The position numbers were made by a program, and so were the translations under genes. This document shows, piece by piece, positions 34,393 to 46,734 of a stretch of DNA of 64,000 nt; positions within the stretch are counted from its first letter, which is position 1; each line of letters opens with the position of its first letter. The stretch is from Impatiens glandulifera (Eukaryota > Streptophyta > Magnoliopsida > Ericales > Balsaminaceae): the NCBI RefSeq assembly GCF_907164915.1, contig NC_061867.1, positions 44,922,242-44,986,241 on the forward strand, in the 5' to 3' direction. Under the pieces are notes generated by a model. The model saw only the letters and a program-made list of their open reading frames with translations, was not told the DNA's origin and did not search any database.

Positions 34393-35350
34393 GGGTGCTT
34401 GGTTCAAATAAAGGAATAAAAATAGGATTGGAATTGATAGATGTCTGAAATAGGAATGTGTATGATTGATAGAAGTGTAGTGTTTGGTTAAGAGTTTTAA
34501 TTATTTCCATTACAATTGATATCAATGTTTGGACTTTGGATTTAGAAGAAAAAAGTTATAAATATAATTTTGTTATTAAATCTATGATTAATAGTTTAAT
34601 TTTTTTTTGTATTAAATTAAAAATATTATTATTTTTATAACATATTTTTTTTAAAATATATAAAATATTTAAGTGACATAATTTAATAAAATATAAATAT
34701 CTAATTTTCAATTTTTTATTAATTATAAATAAATAATTATCTATTAAATATAAATAACATAAGAGAAAGTCTTTCAAATATTATATATTAAATAAATACA
34801 TTTAAATTAAATATAATATTTTATTTAATAATATATTATAACATAGTATAATTTTTTTAATAATAATTTTTGTTAAAATATTTCATATTTAACTTTTTTT
34901 AATATTTTTTAATATTTTTTTTATATAAATTGTTATTTTATTTTTAGTTTTATATTTTTATATTTTAATTAATTTATTTTAATTTTATTATTAATATATA
35001 ATATTTAAAATTAATTATAATAAATAAATTATATTATTATTAATTATTATAAAATTTTTATTTTAAATGATTTCTTAATATTATTTAAATAATTGAAATT
35101 ATTTATTTCATAAATGAATAAAAATTTATTATTATATTAATTATAAAATAACGTATAATATAATTATAAAATATATATAATTATAATTATAATTATAATT
35201 ATGAGAGAGAGAAAATAAGAGACCGGAGATAATGGAGAGAATGTGTATCTCAAGAATGAGATTCATTCCTCCCAATTTAGATAGGATTGGATGATTCTTA
35301 AATATCCGGAAATCAAAACCACCAGCCAAAATCTCAAGACATTTCATTCC
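34393..35350. mobile_element. possible MITE-type remnant beside the XTH gene
   Basis: GGGGTGCTTGGTTCAAATAA at 34393 resembles the ends of plant hAT- and Harbinger-type MITEs. The other side, near 35260-35350, has CATTCCTCCCAATTT and CATTTCATTCCC words, but no clean inverted terminus or duplication was found. The interior is very AT-rich. Confidence 0.3.
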
Positions 35351-37050
35351 CTTTCTCATTTCTGATCAGTAGAAAAACCACGTACCAATTTATAACGTTT
35401 TATATTGAAATAAAAGTCATCACACTAACTTTCTACATTTTAAAAAAATAAAATACTTAATCTTCAGTTACCCATTACCGTTTGGACTCCGCTGCAATAT
35501 AAACTCTGAAATGATGAAAGTTATACTAGGAAATCACGATATTGAATTACTATAATTAATGTGTGCGAAAAATTGAGATGATTAAAGAATGCCCTATTTT
35601 TAAATTAATAGATTGCAATATAATACTAGTTGGGACATGGGAAGGGAAAATGTAAATGGAACATGAGCAAGTAATGCCTCCCCATGGTGAAAAGGACAAA
35701 TAAGAACAACTGGCTACAACTAGCTAGTGCATGCACGAGGGATGTTATTATATATTATTAATAATAATAATAATATATATATAAAGATTATCACAATGAT
35801 AATATTAATTAAGAACATATTAACATAAGTTAGGCGGTTCTTTGGACAAATAGTTATAATAAGTTTTGTTTTTCCAATAATTTTTTAAAGGCTGCATAGA
35901 TGTTATAAAAAAAAAACAAACATTTAGAATTTTTGTAAAATAAAAAGGAATAAATTGTTTCAAATTTCCTTATAACTAAATGGTGATCCCATCTAATATG
36001 AATTTGATGGGTGAAATTATAAAAGAAAAAAAAATGGTCCTATTTAAAATTCTTTTAGGGTTAAAATTTGAGTCAAACAAAGACATGATTCAGACACTCA
36101 AATTTTTATCACTTTGAATAATTAAAAATGAGTTTTGTTTACTCTCTATTATTTGATAGTTGACCTCCTAATAATTTAAAAATACAATGGATGAAAAACA
36201 ATTCATAACTAATTTTTTTTAGCTTAACGAGAATTTAAGTTATGACTTACTAAGTCTCAAATTTATCTAGTATAGAGATGGATTCACCATCGCCAACGCC
36301 ATCCTTATCTACCACCGTCCGCCCAACAATAGTCGAAACATTGTCAGAAAAATACAAAAATACGATTTCTTGTCTATTTAATTCATTTCTTCTACAATTT
36401 TATTCCTTAACCTTATCATTTATATGTATACTATTATTTACGTGTTTTTATTTTAAAATTCACTAACATCTTATATTTATATTTATATTTATATTTATAT
36501 TTATATTTATATTTATATGTAATGTTTCTCCTTTGATGAAAAAAACAAATAAAAACAACTGGCCAACCATTGCTAGTAGTATGCATGACAGGAAATCAAA
36601 TATTGGACCCCACAAAACATACATAAATTGTCCGACCAAAGGAAACCGCGTATATTAACATTATTTATTTTTTTCTAATTTTTTATTTGTTTAAATGTAG
36701 GTTATTAGCACCATTTTTTAATATTTTAATTATTTAAATGGTTATTCTCATTTGGTTTTGGTGTGTTTGTATCACTTTGAATACTTTGTATTTATATTAT
36801 TTTAACAACTCTTCCTTATAGAATAATGAATGATTTTTTAAAATATAAATGATTCAATTTTTATTTGAGAAAGCATAGACTCTTCATATGTTTGACTCTT
36901 CAAATGACAAAATAAATTATTTTACACATTGAATAGGGCTCTCACTCAAATCTCTTGGTTATTTCAATCACCCCTAAATCATTATTATTACTCTAGGAAT
37001 ACTAAACATCTAAAAACAAAAAATTATTAATTTAAGTTTATTCAACAAAT
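35350..37050. other. AT-rich intergenic DNA
   Basis: No gene is supported. It includes ATT-type trinucleotide runs near 35752-35776 and a hexanucleotide TATATT run at 36470-36518 (listed separately). The 62-residue frame at 36278 has no recognisable feature. Confidence 0.5.
36470..36518. repeat. hexanucleotide microsatellite (TATATT)n
   Basis: About eight perfect units of TATATT in a row. Confidence 0.95.
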
Positions 37051-37635
37051 TTCTCCCTTAAACTTAAATACTCTTCCGATCTATCATTCAAATCAACATT
37101 TTACAATTCGCCAACAGTGTGGTTGGTAGTGGTTTGGTGAATACATTAGCAGCTTAATCTCGACTTTCAACATGGTCCAGCTCAACCTTTCCTTCTCTGA
37201 CTTATTCTCGGATGAAATAAAATTGGACGTCAATGTGCTTGCTTCTTCCGTGATTAACCGGATTCTTTGTCAACTCGATTTGCCGACTTGTTATCAACTC
37301 GACCGGATCATTGTACCTTCATCTCAGATCACTCTTAAATGTCTTAGTAAATTTGAAAGTCATACTGCATGACACACGCTCCAAGAGGCCATCACATATT
37401 CTGCCTTGCAGGTCAACAAAGTTACAATAGGCTACTTCTTTGACAGCCAAGTAAAAGTCGTATTCCCGAGTAGGATACATAACCCGAAGTACTTTTCTGA
37501 TCAGCAACATCACCACACCAATCACTATAAGAGTAACTCACTAATCGGTAGTCATCAGATTTTGAATAAAAAAGATCAAGTGAAAGGGTTCCTCAAACCT
37601 ATCTCAGAATTCTCTTCAAGGAATTTCAATGTCTA
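37050..37635 (-). pseudogene. old Copia relic, RNase H part (3' half of a split element)
   Basis: On the minus strand 37460-37560 reads DDYRLVSYSYSDW followed by DQKSTSGYV, the RNase H start of Copia elements. Downstream pieces such as WPLGACHAV and LSNLLRHLRVI lie in broken frames. The other half of the same element is at 51768-52690. It was split by the large Copia element, whose GTCTA duplication ends this block. Confidence 0.8.
37631..37635. repeat. target-site duplication GTCTA, left copy
   Basis: GTCTA at 37631-37635 and GTCTA at 51768-51772 flank the large Copia element. Confidence 0.88.
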
Positions 37636-38939
37636 TGATAGAAAAATTAAGTAAGTTAATTTTCAAACCGGCCACTCATTACAAGTTTTGAATATTTATT
37701 CTAAATAATCAAAAAGGGAGAAATTGATAGAAAAATTAAGTAAGTTAATTTTTGGAACCGGCCAGACGAACTAAACAGTTGTTAACTTTCATGTGCAGAT
37801 ACAGATCAAACCGGTTGGCGTATCAAAACCGGTTGCTGCTATACTTCAAAGAAACCAGTCTCAAGTGATCAAGTTAAAGATCAGAGGAACCGATTTTCAC
37901 TTTCTCAAGCGACCGGTCCGCAAAGACAAAAACTTACATATCAGCCGGATCATACTGCAAAAGACACAAAACCGGAAGATTCAAACTTCAAGAGTGACGC
38001 ACCATGACGAATGAAACGTGTCTTGAAAGAATAAAAGAAGATCGGATCCGATCGGAAGCATGCGAGGAAAGCAATGATGCTTTATTGATCTGAAGTTGAC
38101 AACCTGAGGTGCATGTCCAACACGTGTCCAAATCTGAAAACCGACTATGTCATCTTCTGCTCAGAGCTACCTGCATGACTGCCAGGTGTTGAGGAAGATG
38201 AAGCGTGCAAGCTACCTCTCTACACCGGCGTGATAACAATCAACCAATCCAAAGGAGAGAGAAGAAAAGTAACCGTTGGCTCTTCTCAGCTATAAAAGGG
38301 AGACGAAACGTCTTCATTTAATACGAATGCAAGTTACGAACACAGTTGTGAAATTACAGATTACGAAAAACAAATCATCAAATCATTAAGTTAGAGAGAT
38401 AAACTTCTATATTCCAAAACCGGTGTGTCTAAAACCGGAAGCTTTCTATATTGTGTTGTGTTGAGTTGTTGTATTACATCAAAGAGTGAGTTTGGTGTAA
38501 CCGGCGAGTAGCGAAGTTGGGCTTGACCGGAGGTATTGTGATAACTATAAAAGTTAGTGGAGATCCTTCTCATAATCTGAGAAGAAGGGGTGACGTAGGA
38601 GAGTTTGCTCCGAACATCCATAAAAAATCCTTGTCTCGTGTTCTTTCGTTGCTTTCATTACCTAACCTCAAACTAATAGTACTCCATAAACTGGTCACTC
38701 ATATTCATTAAACCGACTCCTTCTAAAACATCATCTAAAAGTCGCATACGTTGCTTCAACCTGAAACAAACATTTCCGCCCTTGAACCCGGTTCAAGAGT
38801 CTGTGACAGTTTGTGCAGTGCTGAGAACGGTTATAGTCTCTAACCGGACTATCACCAAAGTGTGTTGTGTGTTGTAAGAGGCCACCCTTCCTAAAACCGG
38901 AAACACCCCGGTCCTCCAAGGGCATCCCCGATCCTAACA
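37636..38939 (+). repeat. 5' LTR of the large Copia element
   Basis: It starts TGATAGAAAAATTAAG right after GTCTA and ends CCGATCCTAACA before the primer site. Its first 89 bp (to 37724) are a duplicated unit ending in AAAAAGGGAGAAAT, after which the LTR start TGATAG occurs again. Confidence 0.88.
38289..38299 (+). promoter_or_regulatory. LTR TATA box (5' LTR)
   Basis: GCTATAAAAGGG lies about 640 bp before the LTR end. The same site is kept in the 3' LTR at about 51118-51128. Confidence 0.65.
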
Positions 38940-38941
38940 AG

Positions 38942-38953
38942 TGGTATCAGAGC
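38942..38953 (+). other. primer-binding site (initiator tRNA-Met type)
   Basis: TGGTATCAGAGC lies two bases after the CA end of the 5' LTR. Confidence 0.92.
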
Positions 38954-38984
38954 GAGGTTCTTAGCACTCAAGCAACCAAAGAAG

Positions 38985-40847
38985 ATGGGAAGCATGACCC
39001 ACAGCGACAAGCCGCCAATGCTAAACAGCGAAGCGTTTAACAGTTGGAAGAAACAGATGTATCTACATCTGATTACATTAGATGATGAGATGAGCCGAGT
39101 CCTGAAAGAGGGACCGATCAAGATCAACAAGGAGGCAGACCTATGGACGAATGAAGATCGAAGACGGAGTAACCTGGACAACTATTGCATGAGACACATC
39201 TACAAGGCTATAGATGATAACACTTTGAACAAAATATCAGAGTGTGAAAATGCAAAGGAAGCCTGGGAAACGATCATTCAGATCCATGAGGGAAACGAAA
39301 GAACTAAGGAGAACAAAATCTTGGTGGCTACACAGAAATATGAAAACATAAGGATGAAACCAGGGGAAAACATGAAGGAATTCAGCAACCGATTCACTAG
39401 TGTAGTCAACGAGCTTCAAACACTCGGAAAGAAGTATGACAACCGAGAAGTAATAATCAAAGCCCTAAGATCTCTGCCAAGCACATGGGACATCAAGACC
39501 ATGGTGATGAGGGAATCGAGCACCCTTGGGCAGATGAAGTTGCATGATGTGTTCGAGGATCTAAAAGCCTACGAGTTCGAGATCAAGTCTCGGATCGAAG
39601 ACGAAGCATCCACATCAACCGCAACCAGAGCTTTGGTTACATCGGTGGAACCAGCGGTCCAAGTATCAACCGTTCCGGCTCCAGTCAAAAACACCGATCA
39701 AATTACTGAAGATGTGATGGCGATGCTAGCTCAGAAATTCGGGAAATTCATGAAGAAGAGCCAGCCACCATCTAATAACGATTTTAATTATAACTATGTA
39801 GATAAATCAAACAAAAGATGTTATAACTGTGACGATTTTGGACATTTCAGGTCAGAGTGTAGAAAACCAAGAAGAGACGATAGAAAACCGGAAGGAAACT
39901 ATCAGGGAAACAACTATCAAGGGAACAACTACCAAAGCAACCGGTATCAGGGAAACAACTACCAAGGGAGCAACTACCGGGCAAACAACAACCAACGAAA
40001 CGACTACCGGAGAAACGATGATCAACATGCTGACGAAGGAAAAGAGATTCAGAAAGCGCTCATTGCATCCGACGGTGGAAGCGAGTGGGCATACTCCGAT
40101 AATGAAGACGGTGAAGAAAAAGTAACCTGCTTCATGGCAAACGACGAAGAGGTATTTGATTTCTCTTCTGACGAGTTTACCAAAGAAGATCTGGTGTCTG
40201 CACTCAACCAAATGGTTGCTGAGTTCAGAAACATATCTGCATACATATCAACTCCAATAGAATCTAAAACCGAACAAACAAATAATGTATATGTTAAAAC
40301 ATGTGAAATCGAAATGTATGAACCGGATGAACTATTCTCCGATAATGAGAAGACGGTTCAACCGGTAACCGAAACTGATGAACGAGCAATGTACGTCACG
40401 GCTGCGTGGGAGAGATCACGACAAGCGGTGAAACAAATGTGTAACTATAAAAGACACCCGAAGTGTAGGTATGGTATCGGTTATGAACCAAATAAACAAA
40501 ACGAATCAAAACAGCCTAACGGGATAAAACTCACGAAGAACAATCTTCCATTTATAAAATTTGTCAAGAGTTCACAAACCGAAAATGAATTAAAACCGGA
40601 AGAAACGCTTAAATATGTAAGTCCTACCGAATCCGAAAAATGGCTTCATCCTGAGAGAAGGAAAGACAATCGGAAACAGAATAAACCGAATAAAACTCGA
40701 CATCAAAGAAACTCATCACAACATAAGGCACTCTTGAGCAACAACCAAGAAGTTAAGCCAAATATTATAAAAACAGATACCGGGAAAGTGATCCGACTTA
40801 TTCAAGTCTGGATCCCAAAGGGACTAATCAACCATGGACCCAACTGA
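38985..40847 (+). CDS. gag-type protein of the large Copia element
   Basis: A 620-codon frame from ATG 38985. The N-terminal UBN2/DUF4219-type gag region includes NSWKKQMYLHL and ENMKEFSNRFTSVVNEL. A CCHC zinc knuckle CYNCDDFGHFRSEC lies near residues 280-293 and binds RNA. A run of GNNYQ/SNY repeats follows at about 305-340, then an acidic, hydrophilic tail. The frame stops at 40845-40847 just before MWVPK, a phrase normally continuous with gag in this group, so the stop may be a mutation rather than a natural gag end. Protease follows in another frame. The gag itself looks intact and could still package RNA in trans. Confidence 0.85.
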   Translation: MGSMTHSDKPPMLNSEAFNSWKKQMYLHLITLDDEMSRVLKEGPIKINKEADLWTNEDRRRSNLDNYCMRHIYKAIDDNTLNKISECENAKEAWETIIQIHEGNERTKENKILVATQKYENIRMKPGENMKEFSNRFTSVVNELQTLGKKYDNREVIIKALRSLPSTWDIKTMVMRESSTLGQMKLHDVFEDLKAYEFEIKSRIEDEASTSTATRALVTSVEPAVQVSTVPAPVKNTDQITEDVMAMLAQKFGKFMKKSQPPSNNDFNYNYVDKSNKRCYNCDDFGHFRSECRKPRRDDRKPEGNYQGNNYQGNNYQSNRYQGNNYQGSNYRANNNQRNDYRRNDDQHADEGKEIQKALIASDGGSEWAYSDNEDGEEKVTCFMANDEEVFDFSSDEFTKEDLVSALNQMVAEFRNISAYISTPIESKTEQTNNVYVKTCEIEMYEPDELFSDNEKTVQPVTETDERAMYVTAAWERSRQAVKQMCNYKRHPKCRYGIGYEPNKQNESKQPNGIKLTKNNLPFIKFVKSSQTENELKPEETLKYVSPTESEKWLHPERRKDNRKQNKPNKTRHQRNSSQHKALLSNNQEVKPNIIKTDTGKVIRLIQVWIPKGLINHGPN

Positions 40848-43800
40848 ATGTGGGTACCAAAAATGTGTAAATAATTGTTTGTTGCAGGTTAGGAGGAGCA
40901 ACCGGCTAAAGAATTCAGAATGGTACTTGGACAGCGGATGCTCAAGGCATATGACCGGAAACAAGGAGCTACTAACCGATATCAAGTACGAAACCGGAGC
41001 AATCATCACATTCGCGGACAACTCGAAAGGTAAAACCGTGGGCAAGGGTAAGATTGTCCATAGTAATTTATCCATAATTAATGTACTCTTGGTAGAAGAA
41101 CTACGTTTTAACTTGTTAAGCATAAGTCAAATGTGTGATGTGGGTTACAAAGTTGAATTTCATAAAAACTCATGTTTAGTTAAAAACCAAGATAATGACA
41201 TTCTGCTAACTGGTAACCGGATGGGAAACATTTACAAAGTTGGTTGGAAAACTGATTTTGAAAAACTTGTGTGTATGATAGCCGGAAATGATCCAAACTG
41301 GCTTTGGCATAAACGGTTAAACCATTTGAATTTCAAAACGATTAACTTCATTTGTTCCAAGAAACTAGTTCACGGTTTTCCAAACGTTAAATTCTCAAAA
41401 GATTAAGTATGTGCTGCATGTCAAATGGGCATACAAGTAAAATCATCTTTCAAAAATAAAGGAAATTATCAATCTGAACGATGCTTAGAACTCTTGCATA
41501 TGGATCTGTTTGGTCCGGTCAAAGTAACTAGTTTAGGAGGCATGCATTATACTATGGTAGTTAATGATGATTATTCAAAATTACTTGGGTTACTTTTCTA
41601 GCTTCTAAAAGTCAAGCAACTCCAAACTTGATTAAATTGATTTTGAGAATACAAAATGAAAAATCCATTCGAGTGAACAAAATCAGAAGTGATAGAGGAA
41701 CTGAGTTTATAAACAGTAATTTAACTACTTTTCTTGATGATTCCGGTATTAGACACGAGTTGTCTAGTGCCAGAACTCCTCAACAAAATGGCCTGGCTGA
41801 GAGAAGAAACCGGACTCTCAAGGAAGCCGCAAGGTCAATGATAGCTGATTTGGGTATTGCTCAAAAGTTTTGGGCTGAAGCTATCAACACCGCTTGCTAT
41901 ACACAAAATCGATCTTTAGTAACTAAACGGTTTTCTAAAACTCCTTTTGAAATTTACTTTGATCAAATTCCAAGTGTACGGTATTTTCGAATTTTTGGTA
42001 GCAAATGTTTTGTTCACAATAACGGCAAGAATTACTTGACCGCTTTTGATGCAAAATCCGATGAGGGAATAATGTTGGGATATTCAGCTGTAAGTAAAGC
42101 CTACAGAATATACAATACTAGGACTTTAACAGTTGAAGAAACCGCACACGTTGTTTTCGATGAATCGGTTGAACGAAACACTGCATTACCCTTCGACCTT
42201 CACAACAAAATGGAAAATTTTAATATCTATTCTGATGATGAAGACGAGGTTCCGGTTTTTAGACAATTTGTCAAGGACCAAGCGGTTGATGCTGAACCTC
42301 AGCCTAATCAAGATGCTTTACCGCAGAAAGTTGACGCTTCAGTTTCTACTGAAGAAATCGGTCGGTCTGACTCTGTTCAACCTACCGATCAGTCTAACCT
42401 TGATCAGCCAACCGAAAGCTTGATAGACACGTCTCGGATTAACCTCAGAAGGAACAAAAATCATCCTCTTAAGCTAGTAATAGGTAACATATCCTCACCC
42501 GTCCGAACTAGGCAACAAAATTTGGATCACTATGAAAACTCAGCTTTCATATCACAAATTGAGCCGAAAAAGGTGGATGAAGCATTGTCAGATCCAGATT
42601 GGATCTTAGCAATGCAAGAGGAATTAAACGAGTTTGAGAGAAATAAAGTCTGGTACCTAGTTCCCAAACCGAAGAACAAACCGGTTATAGGAACATGATG
42701 GGTATTCAGAAATAAACTCAATGAAGACGGTTTAGTTACGAGGAACAAAGCCCAGTTAGTGGCTCAAGGCTATAAACAGGAATAAGGCGTTGATTTTGAA
42801 GAATCATTTGCCCCTGTAGCTAGACTTGAAGCCATTAGAATATTTTTGGCATATGCAGCTTTTAAAAACTTCAAAGTTTTTCAAATTGATGTTAAGAGTG
42901 CTTTTCTAAATGGTAAGGTAAATGAAGAGGTGTACGTCAATCAACCTCCAGGTTTCAAAATTCCAGAACACGAAAATCATGTTTACCGGCTGAATAAAGC
43001 CCTTTACGGTCTAAAACAAGCTCCAAGAGCTTGGTATGACACATTGACACAATTTTTATTTGATCACAAATTTACAATAGGTTCGGTAGACAAAACACTT
43101 TTCAAATTTGAAAGGAAGGAACAAATCTTACTTGTTCAGATTTATGTTGATGATATTATATTCGGATCAACCGATCCAAAACTATGTGACAAGTTCTCGA
43201 AAATGATGACTGATAGATTTCAAATGAGTATGATGGGAGAATTGAGTTTCTTTCTAGGACTTCAGGTTAAGCAGATTGAAGCCGGAACCTTCATAAGTCA
43301 AACGAAGTACACAGCCGAACTATTGAAGAAATTTGGAATGGATACATGTGCTGAAGCGGCTACGCCAATGAGTCCTTCAGTAAAGCTGGACAAAGATGAT
43401 GACGGTCAAGCCGTTGACATCACAGCCTATCGAGGAATGATCGGATCACTGCTATATCTAACAGCCAGTCGACCTGACATTTTGTATGCGGTTGGAGTAT
43501 GCGGAAGGTTCCAAGCAAATCCAAAGCAATCTCATTATACGGCGGCCAAAAGAATTCTAAAATATCTAAAGGGAACTCAAGAAGTGGGAATTTGGTACCC
43601 AAAAGACTCGAGCTTCAACCTCATAAGCTACTCAGATGCCGATTACGCAGGATGCAAAATCGATAGAAAGAGCACAAGTGGAACCTGTCAGTTCCTGGGT
43701 GACCGGTTAGTCACTTGGAGCAGCAAGAAACAAACATCTGTTGCAACATCAACCGTAGAGGCAGAGTACATAGCGGCTGGAAGCTGCTGTGCACAACTTC

Positions 43801-44099
43801 TCTGGATCCAACAGCAACTAAGGGACTTCGGGATAGAAGCCAAAGAATCTCCAATCTTCTGTGACAACACCAGCGCCATAGCGATTACATACAATCCGGT
43901 GTTACACTCAAGAACAAAGCATATCGATATCCGACACCATTTCATCCGGGAGCACGTTCAGGAGAAACACATCCGGCTGGAATACGTCTCAACCGAGCAA
44001 CAAGTAGCGGATATATTTACAAAATCGCTACAGGAAGCTAAGTTTTCTCACTTTCGAAATATTTTGGGACTTACTAATCTTAATCAATTGATATCATGA
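40834..44099 (+). pseudogene. pol region of the large Copia element (PR-INT-RT-RH), broken
   Basis: Domains in order: protease WYLDSGCSRHMTG (about 40923); GAG-pre-integrase WLWHKRLNHLN (about 41300); integrase core with HMDLFGPV (about 41500), SDRGTEF (about 41690) and QQNGLAERRN (about 41780); reverse transcriptase with YVDD (43144-43155); RNase H with SDADYAG (about 43633) and a closing VADIFTKSL. Damage: in-frame stops at 41404-41406, 42696-42698 and 42783-42785, and a frameshift near 41575-41585. It overlaps the gag end by 14 nt in the +1 frame. No functional polyprotein can be made, although all catalytic motifs are still readable. Confidence 0.9.
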
Positions 44100-44711
44100 T
44101 TATGCATGCATGTAAGAAACCGGAATATGTGTTCAGGGAGAAGCTCTCGCTTCTCAAACCATATTCAAATAGGCCATTGATAAATCAAAAATGCTAACCG
44201 GGAGGAAGTCTCCGGTTATGCCCGATTACTTCATAATTTCAAATCACATGTATATTTACTATACGGTTGAAATAACCGGGTTGAAGTGGATAAGATAAAT
44301 CCAAAAATGAACAAATGTTGACATAAATCAACGTTTCTTCACAATCGGAACAAAATATCCTACTAAAACCGGTCATGGAAAACCGCTTAGTACAAATGCA
44401 TTCTAGTCTGATGGAATGAACTTCTCCGGCTAACCTGGGATGACTGACTGAGTTTTCATGCATATTTTGAAAAATGAAGCCTGTAATCAATAAAAACAAG
44501 TCTACCAATATCGAGATGACGACATGTGTCCATCATCAAGAGAGGGAGACTCACATCTTGTCAATAGATATTTGTCATCATTATTATCTTGGTAATAATT
44601 AGATTTTATCTTGGAAACAAACATTAGTTACTTCAACAAGTTAAAGTCTATTAAATGACTGATGACATCATCAAGCATGCTTAAAACTCATTAATCTAGC
44701 CGAACCCCTGG

Positions 44712-44720
44712 CTATATAAA
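44712..44720 (+). promoter_or_regulatory. TATA-like box before accessory ORF 1
   Basis: CTATATAAA lies 82 nt before the ATG of accessory ORF 1, and equivalent boxes precede ORFs 2 and 3. This suggests separate promoters inside the retrotransposon. Confidence 0.55.
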
Positions 44721-44801
44721 CCACCCTTAAACCTTCACAAAACTTCACAAGATTACTATTCACAAAGATCATTCTTGAGATTAACCTTCTCTCTCAAGAA
44801 C

Positions 44802-45539
44802 ATGAACACCAAGTCCCTAGCAAAGAAGATTCTATTGACAGATTTTAATTCAATCTACCAATATGAAGATCACGAAGTCAAAGAAATGTTCTTAGCCGTA
44901 GAAAGAAGCGGGCTAAGAAGCTTCCTCGAAAACAGATTCATTCTTGACTACCTAGTAGTCGAATAATTCTTTCAGACCGGAAAAGAAGTGCATCGAGATA
45001 TAATCGTTGCACAAGTCTACGGTCAAAAGTTCTTATTCAGCGAGACGGATTTCGCTGTATACTCCGGTTTGCCCAATGAAGGGGTAACCGACTTAACATA
45101 CTCCCCGGTGACCATGGAAGAGATGTGTCGCCGGTTCTCAGGATCTGACATCCCGGTTAAACCCTGGGGTGCTAAAAGCCAACTATCTCATAAGTACCAG
45201 CTTCTCTGTGAGATTCTGGGAAAGTCCGTCTTGGGCAGAGAGAAAAGTTACTACTACACCCAAAGGCTCTTCGAGATGATGATCGCTGTAACGGTTGGGA
45301 CACCGGTTAACTGGTCCTGGATCATCTTCAGTAACCTGAAGAAAATGCTCCTCTCCAACAAAACCGGCTACGCTCCTCAGCTGAGCGGTTTTTGTGCAAG
45401 TCTAGACATCCACTCCGGACCATTCGTAACTCTCCATCTAAGGCATGTGCTCACCAAGGAAAGAGTACAAGAGATGATCGACCGGTGGGAAGCAGTCAAG
45501 GCTAGAAGAAATCAAGCGGCTGAGTCATCTAACGTCTAG
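44802..45539 (+). pseudogene. accessory ORF 1 of the large Copia element
   Basis: It starts at ATG 44802 (MNTKSLAKKILLTDF) and would encode about 245 residues, but has one in-frame TAA at 44964-44966. It shares with ORFs 2 and 3 the pattern FLFSETDFAVYSGLPNEGV, GKSVLGREKSYYYTQRLFEMMIA..., PVNWSWIIFSNLKKML and YAPQLSGF. No signal peptide, membrane segment or enzyme motif is visible. The family resembles uncharacterised proteins annotated next to plant retrotransposons (putative plant transposon protein, from memory), function unknown. A TATA-like box lies upstream and a CCGGTTTTGTAC-containing tail downstream. Confidence 0.7.
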
Positions 45540-45858
45540 CCTGTCCTTTTCCTTTGCTCTTTCCAAAACCGGTAATTTTGTTGTACTACCGGTTTTGTAC
45601 ATCAATCAATGAATCAGATTTCCTTCCTCTTTTAAGTTAAAACTTAAAAATCATAAATGATCAAACATTTAATGTGCCGTATCAAAATAAAATCAGATCA
45701 CTCTTGGAAACACAAATATTCATTCTCAATAAGCATGCCTGACGTGATTCGACAAGACATGCCATTATTCTCTTGAAAAATCACAAAGTCATTAATGACT
45801 AGACATAAACGGCTAGATTTTTCAAATATTCTCATTAAATGCTCTCAACCGTTCCAAG

Positions 45859-45868
45859 CTATAAAATG
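45859..45868 (+). promoter_or_regulatory. TATA-like box before accessory ORF 2
   Basis: CTATAAAATG lies about 104 nt before the ATG at 45972. Confidence 0.55.
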
Positions 45869-45971
45869 GGACTCAACCCCCCATTCTCAAAACATATTTC
45901 CTGCATTCCTTCTCTCTAAAACTTGAAAGTTCAGAAAAATCCTTCCAAAACCTTCCTCAATCCTCCACATA

Positions 45972-46733
45972 ATGTCGGCCGAACTCAGAAATACTCTTAT
46001 CATCGACTTCGAAGACGTCAAAGACAGTGCATACTATGAATGTATTTTTCAGCATATCATAGAATCGGGACTCCAAGGTTTTCTTAAAGGTTCAGACACT
46101 ATCCTCGTGGAGGAGGTGTGTGAATTTTTCAACAACGGTCATGTTCTAGATGATGGCAGCATTCGCACCATCGTCGACGGTCAATTCCTTCGGTTTACCG
46201 AAGAGGAATTCGCCAACTTCTTTCACCTCCCAACCGAAGGTTTTTCGGACTTCCCAACGCCGTTCCTGCCGGCTAAGGAAGACTTTTTCCATATGTTCTC
46301 TTCTTCCAATACTCCGATCAAGGACTTTGGAAAGAAAGAAACCCTCGCTCCTCACTACCAAGTCATGCATGACTTGGTTCAAAGGTCTATCATGGGCCAA
46401 ATGCCTAACCAAAACTACAACCGGGAGGCTTTCGACATCATGATAGCCATCATTCGAAACTCGTCGATCAACTGGGCAACCTACCTCTTCAACAAACTGA
46501 AGCGGCTCATGACCGCTGCAAGGGGAAGGACCAGTTTCGCTCCTCAAATCACCCGGTTCCTGATGTCTAAGCGCTGCAACCTTGGAACCGGTGTTCCGGT
46601 TGGACCGTCCAACACTATCACCATGCTCATGATGCACAGGTGGATAGCAAGAATTGAGGAACGGTCACCCGAAAACACCGTGGAAAAGTGGTACGAAAGG
46701 ATGGTGGAAGGGGATTGGTTCAAAGAAGACTAA
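45972..46733 (+). CDS. accessory ORF 2 of the large Copia element, intact
   Basis: An uninterrupted 253-residue ORF from ATG 45972 (MSAELRNTLIIDFEDVKDS) to TAA. It aligns with ORFs 1 and 3 through FTEEEFANFFHLPTEGF, QRSIMGQMPNQNYNREAF, MIAIIRNSSINWATYLFNKL and FAPQITRFL. It has no transmembrane segment or known catalytic motif. It is the only one of the three without a break, although pol beside it has several, which could mean chance or some remaining constraint. It lies 432 nt after ORF 1 and has its own TATA-like box. Function unknown; an envelope-like role is sometimes proposed for ORFs in this position, but nothing in the sequence shows it. Confidence 0.8.
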   Translation: MSAELRNTLIIDFEDVKDSAYYECIFQHIIESGLQGFLKGSDTILVEEVCEFFNNGHVLDDGSIRTIVDGQFLRFTEEEFANFFHLPTEGFSDFPTPFLPAKEDFFHMFSSSNTPIKDFGKKETLAPHYQVMHDLVQRSIMGQMPNQNYNREAFDIMIAIIRNSSINWATYLFNKLKRLMTAARGRTSFAPQITRFLMSKRCNLGTGVPVGPSNTITMLMMHRWIARIEERSPENTVEKWYERMVEGDWFKED

Positions 46734-46734
46734 A

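Noticed and set aside
36278..36466. 62-codon frame starting MDSPSPTPSLSTT
   Set aside because: No homology recognised, AT-driven hydrophobic tail, no promoter or splice context; likely chance.
37172..37372. 66-codon plus-strand frame beginning with ATG
   Set aside because: It lies opposite the broken RNase H relic of the old Copia element and has no domain.
37725..37730. 5' LTR start of the large Copia at the second TGATAG
   Set aside because: The GTCTA duplication and the restored frame of the split old Copia place the insertion border at 37636.
46146..46637. 163-codon minus-strand frame opposite accessory ORF 2
   Set aside because: ORF 2 on the plus strand aligns with its two paralogues; the antisense frame has no such support.
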